Origin: Sulfolobus tengchongensis
GTDB lineage: Archaea > Thermoproteota > Thermoprotei_A > Sulfolobales > Sulfolobaceae
Length of the DNA: 64,000 nucleotides
NCBI RefSeq assembly: GCF_036967215.1
Contig: NZ_CP146016.1
Span: 276,501 to 340,500, forward strand
Direction: 5' to 3'
In this document: positions 39,990 to 50,140 of the stretch, piece after piece
Layout: each line of letters begins with the position of its first letter
Numbering within the stretch: the stretch's first letter is position 1
Translations under genes and position numbers: made by a program
The notes under the pieces: generated by a model
The model's database searches: none
Seen by the model: only the letters and a program-made list of their open reading frames with translations
Told to the model about the DNA's origin: nothing

Positions 39990-42145
39990 GCTTGTATCCT
40001 CCTATAAACTAGAGCACTTCTTCCTTCAATTTCTAATTCTTTTCCAGCATCAACAATCTTTTCGTCTGGCCTTATTTCTCTTAAATATGAGCTAATTACT
40101 AGTTCCCACTTTCCTTCTGGAAATCTGAATTTTATATTATTTGGATTTGCATTTAATATTATCAGAAATGTGTCATCAGCAATTCTTTCACCATATGAAT
40201 TAATTTCATCAATAACACTCCCTTCTAGAACAAAAATCACTGATTGTGTTGGAGAATTCCAAACTTTCTCATCAACCTCTTTACCATCAAGATTTAGAAA
40301 TGTTACATCTTTTAATGGCATTCCAAATAATTTTTTGCCTTGAAAATATCTTCCTCTTCTAAATATTGGATGTGCTCTATAAAATTGTATCATTTTTCTC
40401 GTAAATTCGAGGAAGTTTAGTTTTCTTTCATCTAAATTCCAATCAAACCAACTTATTTCATTATCTTGACAAAACGCATTATTATTACCCCTTTGTGTTC
40501 TACTTATCTCGTCCCCTCCTAGTATCATTGGTACACCTTGACTTATAAACAACGTTATTATGAAGTTCCTTTTTTGCTTCTCTCTACAAAGGATGACGTT
40601 CTGATCATTAGTTAGACCCTCTGCTCCGCAGTTCCAACTGTAATTTTCATTCATCCCGTCTTGATTATTAAACCCGTTTGCCTCATTATGTTTTTGATTA
40701 TAACTAACTAGGTCTTCTAATGTAAAACCGTCATGCGAGGTTATGTAATTTATACTAGCAAATGGTGTTTTATTGTTTCCTAAATATATATCAGGTGAAC
40801 CCATTATTCTGTTAACAATTTCACTAAAAAGTATTGGTTCTCCTCTCCAAAATCTTCTAACAGTGTCCCTATATTTTCCATTCCATTCAGCCCAAAGGTA
40901 AGGGAAATTTCCAACTTGATAACCTCCTGGACCTACATCCCAAGGTTCCGCTATCAATTTAACTTGAGATATTATAGGATCTTGTTGAATAGATATGAAG
41001 AAGGTATTTAACATATTGACGTTATATAATTCTCTCGCAAGCGCAGCAGCAAGGTCAAATCTAAAGCCATCCACATGCATTTCAGTAACCCAATATCTTA
41101 AACTGTCTAAAACCATTTGAATAACTCTGGGATGGCTAAGATTTAATGTATTACCAGTTCCAGTAAAGTCTAAATAGTATCTCTTATTGTCAGGTTGTAA
41201 CATATAATATGCCAAGTTATCTATGCCTCTAAAACTTAAGGTTGGCCCTAAATGATTTCCCTCTGCAGTGTGATTAAAAACTACATCGATTATTACTTCT
41301 ATTCCTGCGTTATGCAATTCGTTAACCATTCTCTTAAACTCTACAACTTGTTCACCTAAGCATCCACTACTAGAATATCTACATTCTGGAGAGAAGAAAT
41401 TAATTGGATCATAGCCCCAATAATTTACGAGTCCTTTTTCTATTAAAAATCTCTGATCTATGAAGTGGAAAACCGGCATCAACTCTACAGTAGTTATTCC
41501 TAGATCTTTTAGATAATCTATCATCTGTGGTGATGAAAGACCTTCATAAGTTCCTCTAATTTTTTCCGGTAAGTCCATTCGTAATTTAGTAAATCCTTTA
41601 ACGTGAACTTCATAGACTATCATATCTTTTAATGGAATTCTCTTTCTTGTTTTGTAAAAACTCTTGTCGTCCCATTCAAAATGAGGATTTATCACAACAC
41701 TTTTTGGAACAAACTCGCTGGAATCTCTCTCATCAAAAGATAAATCTTGATTTTGATCCCCTATCTTGTAACCAAAAACTGCATCATTCCATACTACATT
41801 TCCATTTATTGCTTTGGCGTAAGGATCTATCAATGCCTTATTCGGGTTAAATCTTAATCCTAACTCCGGCTTATAGGGACCATAAACTCTATATGCATAC
41901 AATGAACCTGGTCTTAAGCCAGGGACAAAAGTATGAAAAATATCTCCAGTTTTTTCCTTAAGTTCGATTACCTCCTTAGGATATTTTTGATTAGAAGGAG
42001 AATAAAGAAGTAATTCCACTTTCTCAGCATTTTCTGAAAATAATGAGAAATTTACACCATCTTCACTTTCTATCCACGTTGAACCTAATGGATAAGGTTC
42101 CCCTGGACTAAGTGGTCTATCTCTACTTCTGAAGAAAACACTCAT
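39986..42145 (-). CDS. treX: Glycogen debranching enzyme (TreX)
   Basis: A 719-residue GH13 isoamylase-type debranching enzyme with an N-terminal CBM48-like domain (about 15-160) and the catalytic barrel. The catalytic residues can be assigned by motif: Asp364 in VDGFRFDLA, Glu400 in LIAEPWD and the Asp of SHDGFT. It hydrolyses alpha-1,6 branches of glycogen and supplies linear chains to TreY and TreZ. The gene begins 167 bp after the TreZ gene, with a pyrimidine tract in between on the plus strand, so it may have its own transcription signal. Confidence 0.95.
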   Translation of the reverse strand: MSVFFRSRDRPLSPGEPYPLGSTWIESEDGVNFSLFSENAEKVELLLYSPSNQKYPKEVIELKEKTGDIFHTFVPGLRPGSLYAYRVYGPYKPELGLRFNPNKALIDPYAKAINGNVVWNDAVFGYKIGDQNQDLSFDERDSSEFVPKSVVINPHFEWDDKSFYKTRKRIPLKDMIVYEVHVKGFTKLRMDLPEKIRGTYEGLSSPQMIDYLKDLGITTVELMPVFHFIDQRFLIEKGLVNYWGYDPINFFSPECRYSSSGCLGEQVVEFKRMVNELHNAGIEVIIDVVFNHTAEGNHLGPTLSFRGIDNLAYYMLQPDNKRYYLDFTGTGNTLNLSHPRVIQMVLDSLRYWVTEMHVDGFRFDLAAALARELYNVNMLNTFFISIQQDPIISQVKLIAEPWDVGPGGYQVGNFPYLWAEWNGKYRDTVRRFWRGEPILFSEIVNRIMGSPDIYLGNNKTPFASINYITSHDGFTLEDLVSYNQKHNEANGFNNQDGMNENYSWNCGAEGLTNDQNVILCREKQKRNFIITLFISQGVPMILGGDEISRTQRGNNNAFCQDNEISWFDWNLDERKLNFLEFTRKMIQFYRAHPIFRRGRYFQGKKLFGMPLKDVTFLNLDGKEVDEKVWNSPTQSVIFVLEGSVIDEINSYGERIADDTFLIILNANPNNIKFRFPEGKWELVISSYLREIRPDEKIVDAGKELEIEGRSALVYRRIQA

Positions 42146-42206
42146 ATACTAAAAAAGGAGTAGTTTTTATTAAATTATCTTAGCATTGCAAGAAGGATTA
42201 TTAGCA

Positions 42207-42240
42207 TCTTTTTCTCTTTCTCTTCTCTCTTTCTTTCCTC
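42207..42240 (-). other. 34-nt uninterrupted purine tract in the treZ-treX spacer (minus strand)
   Basis: The plus strand has 34 consecutive pyrimidines (mostly T/C alternation), interrupted by one G and continuing as TTCTCT. On the coding strand it is a pure A/G run located about 70-105 nt downstream of the TreZ stop and 60-95 nt before the TreX start. Confidence 0.6.
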
Positions 42241-42312
42241 GTTCTCTATACTATTGCTTTTACTTATCATCTAAAGTATAAGTTTCTATGCAAATTTTTA
42301 AATCTAATTACC

Positions 42313-43992
42313 CTAAAGTTTATATAATCTAAACCCTTTTTCGAATTCATAAACACCATTACTGAGTTCCCTTGGAAATGATTGATTTGATGATAAAATT
42401 AAGCTTCCTCTATTCATTATTTGTATAGAAACTCTTGAAAATACGAAAATTGCAAATAACTTTTCACGTTTAATTGTTATCCAGTCATTTCCTCTCTCTA
42501 TTACTAGATTCCTTTCGCAAGAAAGGGAGTACTCTTTTCTTATTCCTATCAATCTTTTATAAAGTGATAAAATATCATCGTTAATTCTCCAGCTAAGTTT
42601 AGATGAGTTAAAAGTCTCTTCTGCTTGTGGGTCTGTTTCTTGCCCATTATCTCTTTTCCTACCCTCTCTAACACCTTGTATTAATTTAGGATCTGAGAAA
42701 TCTGAGAAGTAATAAAACGGATTTGTTTCTCCGTATTCTTCTCCCATAAACAACATGGGAATGTATGGTGATAAAATATATAGTGCTACGGCTATCTTAT
42801 AAGTTTCGATATCTACTAAATTTATTAATCTTTCTCCTTTGCCTCTATTTCCAACCTGATCATGATTTTGAATATAAACCACGAATTTACATCCATCTAA
42901 ATCTCCTACTGGTTTTCCATGAGTTTTACCTCTGAATTTAGAGTATTTACCATCATATACAAAAACGTCATTATAAGCCTTTACTATATCATCTAGATTT
43001 CCAAAGTCTGCATAATACGAATTTCTCTCCTTAGTAAAAAAGGCGTGAATTGAATGATGAAAGTCATCTACCCATTGAGCATCAATGTTGTACCCACATT
43101 TTTCCTTAGGATTTACGATTTTTGGATCATTTAGATCACTTTCCGCTATTACAAGTTTGCCAAATTTATGTGCTATATCGCTAATATCTTCTAATATATG
43201 TTTTGGAGAGTTATCCATAATTGCGTGAACAGCATCTAGTCTAAATCCATCTATGTGAAAATCCCTTATCCAGTACTCGATATTTTCAAGTATAAACTGT
43301 CTTACTTCGTCGCTCCCATAATCATCGAAATTAAAAGTCAATCCCCAAGGTGTCTTATATTTGTTTGAGAAATATGGACCTAATTTAATCATGTAGTTTC
43401 CTTCAGGACCCACGTGATTATATACAACATCTAAAATAACTCCGATGCCCAATTTATGGGCTTCATTTACTAATTTCTTAAAGCCTGTTGGTCCGCCATA
43501 GGAATTCTGTACTGCATATAAGTAAACTCCATTATATCCCCAGTCCCTTCTTCCAGGAAATTGAGCTATTGGCATAATTTCTATTGCAGTAATTCCTAAA
43601 TCTTTTAGATAGTTAAGTTTCTTGATAACCCCTTCGAAATTCCCTTCCTGAGTGAATGTTCCTACATGGATCTCATATATTATTAAATCCTTTTTATCAA
43701 TACCTTTCCACTCATCATCTTCCCAATAAAAACTACTTGATACTATCTCTGAATATCCATGAACTCCATCGGGCTGATATCTAGAAGCCGGATCTGGTAT
43801 TTCACTATTATCATCTAATATATATTTGTACTTGTCTCCTGCATTTGCATTTACCGTTATGGTAAAGTATCCTTTGTCATCTCTCTCCATTTTATAAACT
43901 CCTTTATTTTGTATTTTCAACTTTACTTCTCTTTGATAAGGTGCCCATAATGTAAAAGTTACATAACCCTCATCAAATTTGTAGCCAAACAT
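42313..43992 (-). CDS. treZ: Maltooligosyltrehalose trehalohydrolase
   Basis: A 559-residue GH13 enzyme that releases trehalose from maltooligosyltrehalose. It has an N-terminal beta domain (about 1-90) and the catalytic barrel with Asp253 in [11 protein letters not shown] and Glu284 in LVIAESD, matching the known nucleophile and acid positions of the Sulfolobus enzyme with an offset of one. [10 protein letters not shown] carries the third acidic residue. It follows the membrane-protein gene at 44014 by 21 bp and precedes treX and treY, so the trehalose genes form one directional cluster. Confidence 0.95.
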   Translation of the reverse strand: MFGYKFDEGYVTFTLWAPYQREVKLKIQNKGVYKMERDDKGYFTITVNANAGDKYKYILDDNSEIPDPASRYQPDGVHGYSEIVSSSFYWEDDEWKGIDKKDLIIYEIHVGTFTQEGNFEGVIKKLNYLKDLGITAIEIMPIAQFPGRRDWGYNGVYLYAVQNSYGGPTGFKKLVNEAHKLGIGVILDVVYNHVGPEGNYMIKLGPYFSNKYKTPWGLTFNFDDYGSDEVRQFILENIEYWIRDFHIDGFRLDAVHAIMDNSPKHILEDISDIAHKFGKLVIAESDLNDPKIVNPKEKCGYNIDAQWVDDFHHSIHAFFTKERNSYYADFGNLDDIVKAYNDVFVYDGKYSKFRGKTHGKPVGDLDGCKFVVYIQNHDQVGNRGKGERLINLVDIETYKIAVALYILSPYIPMLFMGEEYGETNPFYYFSDFSDPKLIQGVREGRKRDNGQETDPQAEETFNSSKLSWRINDDILSLYKRLIGIRKEYSLSCERNLVIERGNDWITIKREKLFAIFVFSRVSIQIMNRGSLILSSNQSFPRELSNGVYEFEKGFRLYKL

Positions 43993-44013
43993 AATTTAAT
44001 TGATGTACGGACT

Positions 44014-44562
44014 TTAATAAACTGTTTGAGCAACTGAGCCAGCTAATATCATCATGGCGATAGAAAGTAAGAGGAACACTATACTAATTTTTGATAGATT
44101 AGAGACTGTTCTTCTTAATTCTAAGAGCATTACATCTCCCTCTTTTACGTTCATAATTAGTCTTATTCTATTACTCATCACTATTCCAGCCCCAAATGCT
44201 ATCAATCCAAATGCTCCGCCTATTAGGTTTAGGAAAGCTCTTATTCTAACGTCTATGCTAGAACGTAATATAGCGGCTACTAAGAACAAATTCCCTTGGT
44301 ATGGCGCTAAATAAATATAGGCGAACAAAATTATTCCAGTTATTATTGTAATAATCGATGTTATCATGAAGAATTTTCCTATCTTTTCGTATTGTTTTTT
44401 GTCTTGCGGTTTAATTAAGAAATTTAAAAACGCAGCTCCTGCCCACAATGCTCCAAAGAAACCGTGAATCTCATTTAGAACGTCAAATCCAACATTCATG
44501 AGAGTAGAGACGGGTTGTAATAAAATAAAATTTTTCTTTATTACTTTTTCCTTATCTGTCAA
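44014..44562 (-). CDS. Uncharacterised membrane protein
   Basis: A 182-residue protein with four or five predicted membrane helices (about 30-48, 60-85, 88-105, 110-130 and 155-178). The family was not recognised with confidence. The pattern of conserved His in NEIHGFFGALWAGAAFL resembles small haem- or copper-linked membrane proteins, but that is weak. It overlaps the dehydrogenase gene by 4 bp (ATGA), so the two are translated together, and it lies just upstream of treZ. Confidence 0.72.
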   Translation of the reverse strand: MTDKEKVIKKNFILLQPVSTLMNVGFDVLNEIHGFFGALWAGAAFLNFLIKPQDKKQYEKIGKFFMITSIITIITGIILFAYIYLAPYQGNLFLVAAILRSSIDVRIRAFLNLIGGAFGLIAFGAGIVMSNRIRLIMNVKEGDVMLLELRRTVSNLSKISIVFLLLSIAMMILAGSVAQTVY

Positions 44563-46655
44563 TCAAGAATTTCTTCCAGGTTTATTGGTACTTTTGTTAT
44601 TCTTCTTTTTATTACATCCTCTACTGCGCTTGTAACTGCAGCTGCAGCTATTCCAACGGGAATTTCACCAATTCCTTTAGCACCATATGGTGTTACTGGA
44701 GAAGGTGTAGGTACAATATTTACTTCTATCTCTGGCAGATCTGCTGCGGTAGGCATTCCATAATCTGCAAGACTAGTAGTTAGAAGATTTGCATTTTCGT
44801 CATATACATAATGCTCATATAGAGCTAATGAGATACCAATAGCAGTTCCACCAATTACTTGCTCCTTAATTAAATCCTCATCTATTGGTGTTCCAGGATC
44901 TATATAGACTACGTGTTTGATTGGCCTAATTTTTCCATCTTCTATTTTAACAACTGCCAGATCACAAGCAAATGGATATGCGTTAAATCTATACTTACCT
45001 TGTAATGTGTATGTGAAATCAACTTCTTCTCCCTCAAATGACGTAATTTTAACCTTTCCACCTTTTTCTCCTATGAAATATCCATCTTTATAATCTATTA
45101 CCTTGTCATTTAGAACTACTTCAGCTTTCCTTCTTAGTCTTGCTTTTAATTCTTCTACAGCTCCAGACACTGCGCCAAAGGCAAAAACTGCCATCCTGCT
45201 TCCTCCTGGACCAAAAGAGGAAGGTAATTCCATATTATCAGCTATCTCATATGTGACATCATCTTGGCTTATTCCAAGGAGCTTCGAAGTTAATACTACT
45301 GCCGTATGTTCATTGCCTTGACCTTCTGGTCCAAATCCTAAGATCACATTGACTTTACCGTTCTTTATTTTCAATTTCACTCTTTCACTCCCAGAAGGTG
45401 TACTAGGATCTGTAGACAATGCTAATCCAACACCAACATTTTGACTTCTCATAGAAAATATGTCCTTTCTGGATAGTGCTAATTCCAATAGTCCCTTTGG
45501 ATTTCCTGAATCATAATAGGCAAATCCACTATCATAAGGGAAGGAATCTATAGCATTAATTTTCCTTACCTCTGCTCTACTAATTCCTAACTCATCAGCT
45601 ATTGCATCCATTACTCTTTCTAAAGCCCATGTATGAGGTGGAGTTCCAGCACCTCTAAATGCTCCAGCCGGATTCTTATTCGTAGCTACTAGTGTCCCCG
45701 TATATCTTACACCACCTATTTTATACGGTCCAGTTAGGATACCTACTGGCTTAAACGGTTGGCCAGCATCTTTAGAAGCTCCAACGTCCTCCCATATATG
45801 GATATCTAAACTGTTAACTCTTCCATCAGAAGAATAATAAGCATGAATCTTAAACTTCCTTTCTGGTCCACTTCCATTTGAAGCCATTAAATGCTCTGTT
45901 CTAGTTTCTATCCACTTTATTGGAACTCTAAACTTTAATGCGGCGACACCTAATACAGTTAAATATCTGACTAATGAAAACTTTTCTCCGAAACTTCCTC
46001 CTTGTCTGGCATTCTTATGTATCACCTTAACTCCAAGAGCTTTTTGAATTTCATTGGAAACTGCATTTCCTGCTTGTTGATTTGAAATAATAGTTAGACC
46101 GTCATCGGCTGGTATAACTATCGCACCATAGGGTTCTATCGGGTTACCCGAACTTCTAGACCAGTATAAATCCAATTCTAGATGTTTTCCTTGAGTATAC
46201 AGTTTACCGAATTCTAAAGTTTGCTCTCTTACAACATTAGTTTTTAAGTCATCGAAGATTATTACCTTATTTTCTAACGCTTTCTCTATGTTCCCTACAC
46301 CTTCTAAAGGTTCATAATCAATTTGCACTAATTCAGCTAAATCCATAGCTTGATAGGGATCATCAGCTATAACTAACGCAACGGGCTGTCCAACATATAA
46401 TGCCTTATTTATGGCCATTAATGCAGTACTCAAGCTAGCTCCTTCTCTTTCTCCACCCTCAACGGATTTAGTTATCGTATCTTTACCGGTTAGCACTAAC
46501 GCACCTCTTCTTTCTGCATCACTTTTATCGATTTTCAATATTCTTGCATGAGGATATGGGCTTCTAATGAATACTGCATACTTACTTTTGATTTGGATAT
46601 CATCTACGTAATTCCCCTTACCTAACAGTAGATCACGTACATCTATCCTTTTCAT
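44559..46655 (-). CDS. Molybdopterin aldehyde/xanthine dehydrogenase large subunit (CoxL-like)
   Basis: A 698-residue molybdenum-cofactor subunit of the xanthine oxidase family. It has an N-terminal hammerhead domain (VDDIQIKSKYAVFIRSPYPHA), QQAG...GQ-like cofactor contacts (ARQGGSFGEKF), AFRGAGTPPH, EGQGNEHT and the catalytic glutamate in GAKGIGEIPVG near the C-terminus. It lacks the AYRCSFR active-site loop of true CO dehydrogenase, so it is more probably an aldehyde (glyceraldehyde-type) dehydrogenase. The FAD and 2Fe-2S subunits are not adjacent. It is the first gene of the run leading to the trehalose genes. Confidence 0.87.
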   Translation of the reverse strand: MKRIDVRDLLLGKGNYVDDIQIKSKYAVFIRSPYPHARILKIDKSDAERRGALVLTGKDTITKSVEGGEREGASLSTALMAINKALYVGQPVALVIADDPYQAMDLAELVQIDYEPLEGVGNIEKALENKVIIFDDLKTNVVREQTLEFGKLYTQGKHLELDLYWSRSSGNPIEPYGAIVIPADDGLTIISNQQAGNAVSNEIQKALGVKVIHKNARQGGSFGEKFSLVRYLTVLGVAALKFRVPIKWIETRTEHLMASNGSGPERKFKIHAYYSSDGRVNSLDIHIWEDVGASKDAGQPFKPVGILTGPYKIGGVRYTGTLVATNKNPAGAFRGAGTPPHTWALERVMDAIADELGISRAEVRKINAIDSFPYDSGFAYYDSGNPKGLLELALSRKDIFSMRSQNVGVGLALSTDPSTPSGSERVKLKIKNGKVNVILGFGPEGQGNEHTAVVLTSKLLGISQDDVTYEIADNMELPSSFGPGGSRMAVFAFGAVSGAVEELKARLRRKAEVVLNDKVIDYKDGYFIGEKGGKVKITSFEGEEVDFTYTLQGKYRFNAYPFACDLAVVKIEDGKIRPIKHVVYIDPGTPIDEDLIKEQVIGGTAIGISLALYEHYVYDENANLLTTSLADYGMPTAADLPEIEVNIVPTPSPVTPYGAKGIGEIPVGIAAAAVTSAVEDVIKRRITKVPINLEEILD

Positions 46656-46752
46656 TACGGGATTGTTAGCAAGCTAACATTATAAATCTTTTTATGTAGT
46701 ATATAAGTAGGTTATAAAATAATTTATAAGTTAGTCTAATGTATGTATAATT

Positions 46753-47385
46753 ATGAATATATTGGAACAAATAAGAGAGGAATTAAAGGAGTTAAACTCG
46801 CAAGTTATAAACCATCCATTGTTAAAAACCGCTGAGGAAGGGAAACTTAAAAGAATTGTAATAGTTAATTTCACTATAAATCAATGGTATATTGTAAATC
46901 ACGACCTGAGATCTATCTCTATTGGCTTGTCGAGAAGTTCTAGTTTGGAGGAACTTGACGCATTTAAAATACTTTTGGATGGAGACTATAATGCGTTAAA
47001 AGAATTAGTTAAACTAATGAAAGAGTTAGGAATTGAAGTTAAAGATCCTTTATTTTATAATGTCTCTCCCCAAGCGGTAAGCTATACCCACTACTTATCT
47101 TGGTTAGCTAATTACGTGAAACCTGCTGAGTTTCTATTCGCAGGAATTGTAAATTTACCGGTTTGGGCAAGAGTTGTAACTAGATTCGGAGATATACTAA
47201 GGGAGAAATACGGAATAAAAGAAACTGGATTCTTCGATTCATTTAAAGGTTCTTACACAGATTTAGAGAAGAAAATAATTGAACTCAATAGTAATAGCCA
47301 GATTGAGAGACTTAGAACTATTAGTTATGCAATACAACATTACGAAAAAGCTTTCTGGGATACAATTTACTCCTATAATCAATAG
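46753..47385 (+). CDS. TenA/PqqC-family protein
   Basis: A 210-residue all-helical protein of the haem-oxygenase-like fold. The pattern near the N-terminus (INHPLLKTAEEGKL), FTINQWYIVNHDLRS, YTHYLSWL and AIQHYEKAFWDTIYSY at the end are typical of TenA-like members. Classic TenA is a thiaminase II, but this one lacks the Cys-containing signature that I would expect for it, so a substrate cannot be given. It is divergent from the molybdopterin gene and convergent with the metal transporter. Confidence 0.72.
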   Translation: MNILEQIREELKELNSQVINHPLLKTAEEGKLKRIVIVNFTINQWYIVNHDLRSISIGLSRSSSLEELDAFKILLDGDYNALKELVKLMKELGIEVKDPLFYNVSPQAVSYTHYLSWLANYVKPAEFLFAGIVNLPVWARVVTRFGDILREKYGIKETGFFDSFKGSYTDLEKKIIELNSNSQIERLRTISYAIQHYEKAFWDTIYSYNQ

Positions 47386-47547
47386 CTATTCATTTGCGTG
47401 AAGTGGTGCTATTTAGTTAAATTTTGGAAAGGGCTTTACAATTTTCACTTTATATAAGAACAGTAAACTATAATAGATATATTAGTATATCCGATTATTT
47501 TTCTACTCCTTTAATTTTTAAATCTTTTTTACTTTATAACGAATTCA

Positions 47548-48726
47548 TTATATAGGTAGAATTCCAATTATTCCTCCAATAAGTACGATACAAATTGTTA
47601 TGAAGTAGATTATGGATCTTAATTTAGTATAGCCATATTCTCCCATTATTCTCCTATTACTAACTAGAATTCCTATTAGTATTGCAGGTATTGTTATAAC
47701 TATTGGGGATAATGATAGTAGTGTTAAGGCAAAGTCGATTATTGTAGTGTAATTGCTCAGCATTATTGACACTATGATAAATGCTGGTATGGACTCTGCT
47801 ATATATACTCTTATTGAATTCTTGTAGTTGTTCTTGCCTAATGCCTCCAATAATCCCCATGCACTGCTTAGTGACACGACTATTAACGTTAGGAATCCTG
47901 CACTTATTAGAGTAATTCCAAATATATAATGGATCCTTCCTAAACTTGATAAAAGTTGGTCTGGATTTGTGGGATCTACGCCACTAATTGAAGCACCTAT
48001 TATTTCAGAAAACACTATTATCAGTTCAGTTATTATCGCACCTATTAACGTCTCTAAAGTTACCCACCTTATTTTTCTAGACTTATCCACCTCTACCCCT
48101 GAATACTTAATTGCTGTGGCTGAACTTTGATATACTAGCATACATGGAGGAGTAACTACTGCACCTACGTTAACTGCTAAAAAGAAGAGAAAATTTCTTG
48201 ACGTAGAAAAGTAAAAGATATCTTGTCCATTAAAATATAATTTAGGTCCAATCATAAATAGTGAAGAAAGAATCAAAAGTAAGGAGATCACAACTAAATA
48301 TTTCTCAGTAATCTCGTATTTTTTAGATAAAACTATAATTATATGTAGAATGAAGAATATTAATAATCCAATTATGGGATTAATACCAATTAAATACGAT
48401 CCTATGACAATTCCCACGTATTCACTTAAATACGTAAAGAAGTCAACAAAGAATATTGGAACTATTGATAAAAGGGAAATTCTTTTTGAATAATAGTCCC
48501 TAATGAGCTCACCAACTCCCTTGTTAGTTACGGCTCCTAGCCTTCCTGCAGCCTCTTGTATTACAAATATTGGAAGAGAAAGCATCATAACAAACCACAC
48601 TAACTTATATCCATATTCCTCGCCAGTAGACAATCCTCCTAATATACTTGCAGCGTCAGCATCAGCCAATAGTGCTATCCAAGCAGGTCCGAAAAGTCTC
48701 ACAGAATCCCTTATACTCAACTGCAC
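47548..48726 (-). CDS. NRAMP-related metal ion transporter
   Basis: A 392-residue protein with about 11 predicted helices. Helix 1 carries DADAASILGG where classical NRAMP has DPGN, and helix 6 carries VVTPPCMLVYQSSA where it has MPHN. It is therefore a diverged member, perhaps with altered metal choice, of the Mn2+/Fe2+ transporter family. The longest frame begins with GTG at 48726; TTG at 48720 is better placed after AGGGGTGA. It is a single-gene unit. Confidence 0.8.
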   Translation of the reverse strand: MQLSIRDSVRLFGPAWIALLADADAASILGGLSTGEEYGYKLVWFVMMLSLPIFVIQEAAGRLGAVTNKGVGELIRDYYSKRISLLSIVPIFFVDFFTYLSEYVGIVIGSYLIGINPIIGLLIFFILHIIIVLSKKYEITEKYLVVISLLLILSSLFMIGPKLYFNGQDIFYFSTSRNFLFFLAVNVGAVVTPPCMLVYQSSATAIKYSGVEVDKSRKIRWVTLETLIGAIITELIIVFSEIIGASISGVDPTNPDQLLSSLGRIHYIFGITLISAGFLTLIVVSLSSAWGLLEALGKNNYKNSIRVYIAESIPAFIIVSIMLSNYTTIIDFALTLLSLSPIVITIPAILIGILVSNRRIMGEYGYTKLRSIIYFITICIVLIGGIIGILPI

Positions 48727-49113
48727 TCACCCCTAATATTAAACATAAGTTCTTTTATTATGTAATAAATCATTATAATATTGTTAGACACTCTATTTAT
48801 AATTATCACATTTTATCAACCATATTAACAGTATAGTGTGAGGTTATAAATGTTTCTATTTGATAGTGAATCCTAATTAAAATTAATTCTAATTAGATAA
48901 GCAGTGTCGCAGTTACTATTCTAAATAATCAACTTCTATCCGGAAGATGAATTAACTAAGGTCTGTAAAAACAAGGATTATAATTATCTAAAATAGAAAA
49001 AATAAGTTAGAAATAGACGTTTCAAGATTGACGGACTTAGTGATATCCTCTAAGGCCAATAATAAATTAGAACAACTATTAACAACTACTTATAATAACT
49101 ATTAAATAGAAAG
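48727..49113. other. Intergenic region with nothing recognised
   Basis: About 390 bp of divergent intergenic DNA. The right end holds the promoter of the Dps-like gene. I see no gene or repeat in the rest. Confidence 0.35.
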
Positions 49114-49150
49114 CTTTATAAACTAGAAATGAGTATAAGTTATCAGGTGG
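49114..49150 (+). promoter_or_regulatory. Promoter and ribosome-binding site of the Dps-like gene
   Basis: CTTTATAAAC (49114-49123) is a good TATA box. The predicted start near 49145 leaves a leader of about 10 nt with AGGTGG (49145-49150) before the ATG at 49156. Confidence 0.55.
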
Positions 49151-49155
49151 TTTAG

Positions 49156-49734
49156 ATGGAAAACAAAACACAAGAACCAAAGGTAGTTGGAGTAGAAATT
49201 TTAGAAAAATCCGGACTCGATGTAAAGAAATTAATAGATAAGTTAGTCAAAGCAACTGCGGCAGAATTTACCACATACTACTACTATACGATCTTAAGGA
49301 TGCACTTAACTGGTATGGAAGGAGAAGGGCTTAAAGAAATAGCTGAAGATGCCAGACTAGAAGATAGGCTCCATTTCGAACTTATGACTCAGAGAATATA
49401 CGAGTTAGGTGGGAATCTTCCTAGAGATATAAGACAACTCGCTGATCTCTCCGCTTGTTCAGATGCATATTTACCGGATAACTGGAAGGATCCTAAGGAA
49501 ATATTAAAAGTCTTATTGGAAGCTGAACAATGTGCAATAAGAACGTGGAAAGAAGTTTGTGATATGACATATGGAAAAGATCCCAGAACGTATGATTTAG
49601 CTCAAAGAATATTGCAAGAAGAAATAGAGCATGAAGCCTGGTTCCTAGAGCTACTATATGGAAGACCATCTGGGCATTTCAGAAGAAGCTATCCTGGAGA
49701 AGGTCCGTTTTCCAGAAAGTCAAGATACGAATAA
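49156..49734 (+). CDS. dpsL: Dps-like (DPSL) thioferritin, oxidative-stress protein
   Basis: A 192-residue ferritin-like protein. Glutamates and histidines of a di-iron site are spread as [27 protein letters not shown] and EEIEHEAWF. Cys101 and Cys126 match the paired cysteines that define the thioferritin (DPSL) group studied in S. solfataricus, with Cys135 as an extra. It assembles into dodecamers in known members and uses peroxide to oxidise iron, protecting DNA. It starts with a strong promoter and is followed 51 bp later by a Rieske protein. Confidence 0.93.
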   Translation: MENKTQEPKVVGVEILEKSGLDVKKLIDKLVKATAAEFTTYYYYTILRMHLTGMEGEGLKEIAEDARLEDRLHFELMTQRIYELGGNLPRDIRQLADLSACSDAYLPDNWKDPKEILKVLLEAEQCAIRTWKEVCDMTYGKDPRTYDLAQRILQEEIEHEAWFLELLYGRPSGHFRRSYPGEGPFSRKSRYE

Positions 49735-49757
49735 ATAAGATATTTTCTACCCCCCTT

Positions 49758-49765
49758 ATTTTTTT
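49758..49765 (+). terminator. T-run after the Dps-like gene
   Basis: CCCCCCTTATTTTTTT follows the stop by about 20 nt, a typical archaeal terminator context. It ends the Dps-like transcript before the Rieske gene begins at 49786, perhaps incompletely. Confidence 0.4.
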
Positions 49766-49785
49766 AGCAAACAGGTGAATTTTTA

Positions 49786-50130
49786 ATGCTAATCCGAGTT
49801 TGTAAATTATCAGATCTCGAAGATAAGAAGCCGAAGAAATTTTCGTTGAAAGGAGATTATGAGGTAGTCCTTATAAAAATAGGTAATAATGTGTTTGCTA
49901 TTGAAGCATATTGTCCACATAAGGGAGGAAATATGGAATACGGAGACATTATCTTGCGTGATACAGAGTACGTTATAAAGTGCCATTTACATGGATACGA
50001 GTATAATTTAAAAAATGGAAAGTTGATTTTTAACCCTTATGGAGATAGGAAAGGAAGATGGTATTACTCTCCTGACTTAAGAATTTTTGAGGTAAAAATT
50101 ATAGACGATGAAATATATATTGAGGTTTAA
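49786..50130 (+). CDS. Rieske-type [2Fe-2S] protein
   Basis: A 114-residue soluble Rieske ferredoxin. The cluster ligands are Cys43-His45 in YCPHKGG and Cys66-His69 in CHLHGYEYN. No membrane anchor or signal peptide is present, so it is cytosolic. It resembles the ferredoxin component of oxygenases and nitrite reductase small subunits. Placed directly after the Dps-like gene, it could supply electrons to that ferritin or to a peroxide-detoxifying partner; that is inference. Confidence 0.88.
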   Translation: MLIRVCKLSDLEDKKPKKFSLKGDYEVVLIKIGNNVFAIEAYCPHKGGNMEYGDIILRDTEYVIKCHLHGYEYNLKNGKLIFNPYGDRKGRWYYSPDLRIFEVKIIDDEIYIEV

Positions 50131-50140
50131 TAAGGACTAA

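Noticed and set aside
44559-46655. Calling the molybdopterin protein a CO dehydrogenase (CoxL).
   Set aside because: The AYRCSFR active-site loop of form I CO dehydrogenase is missing.
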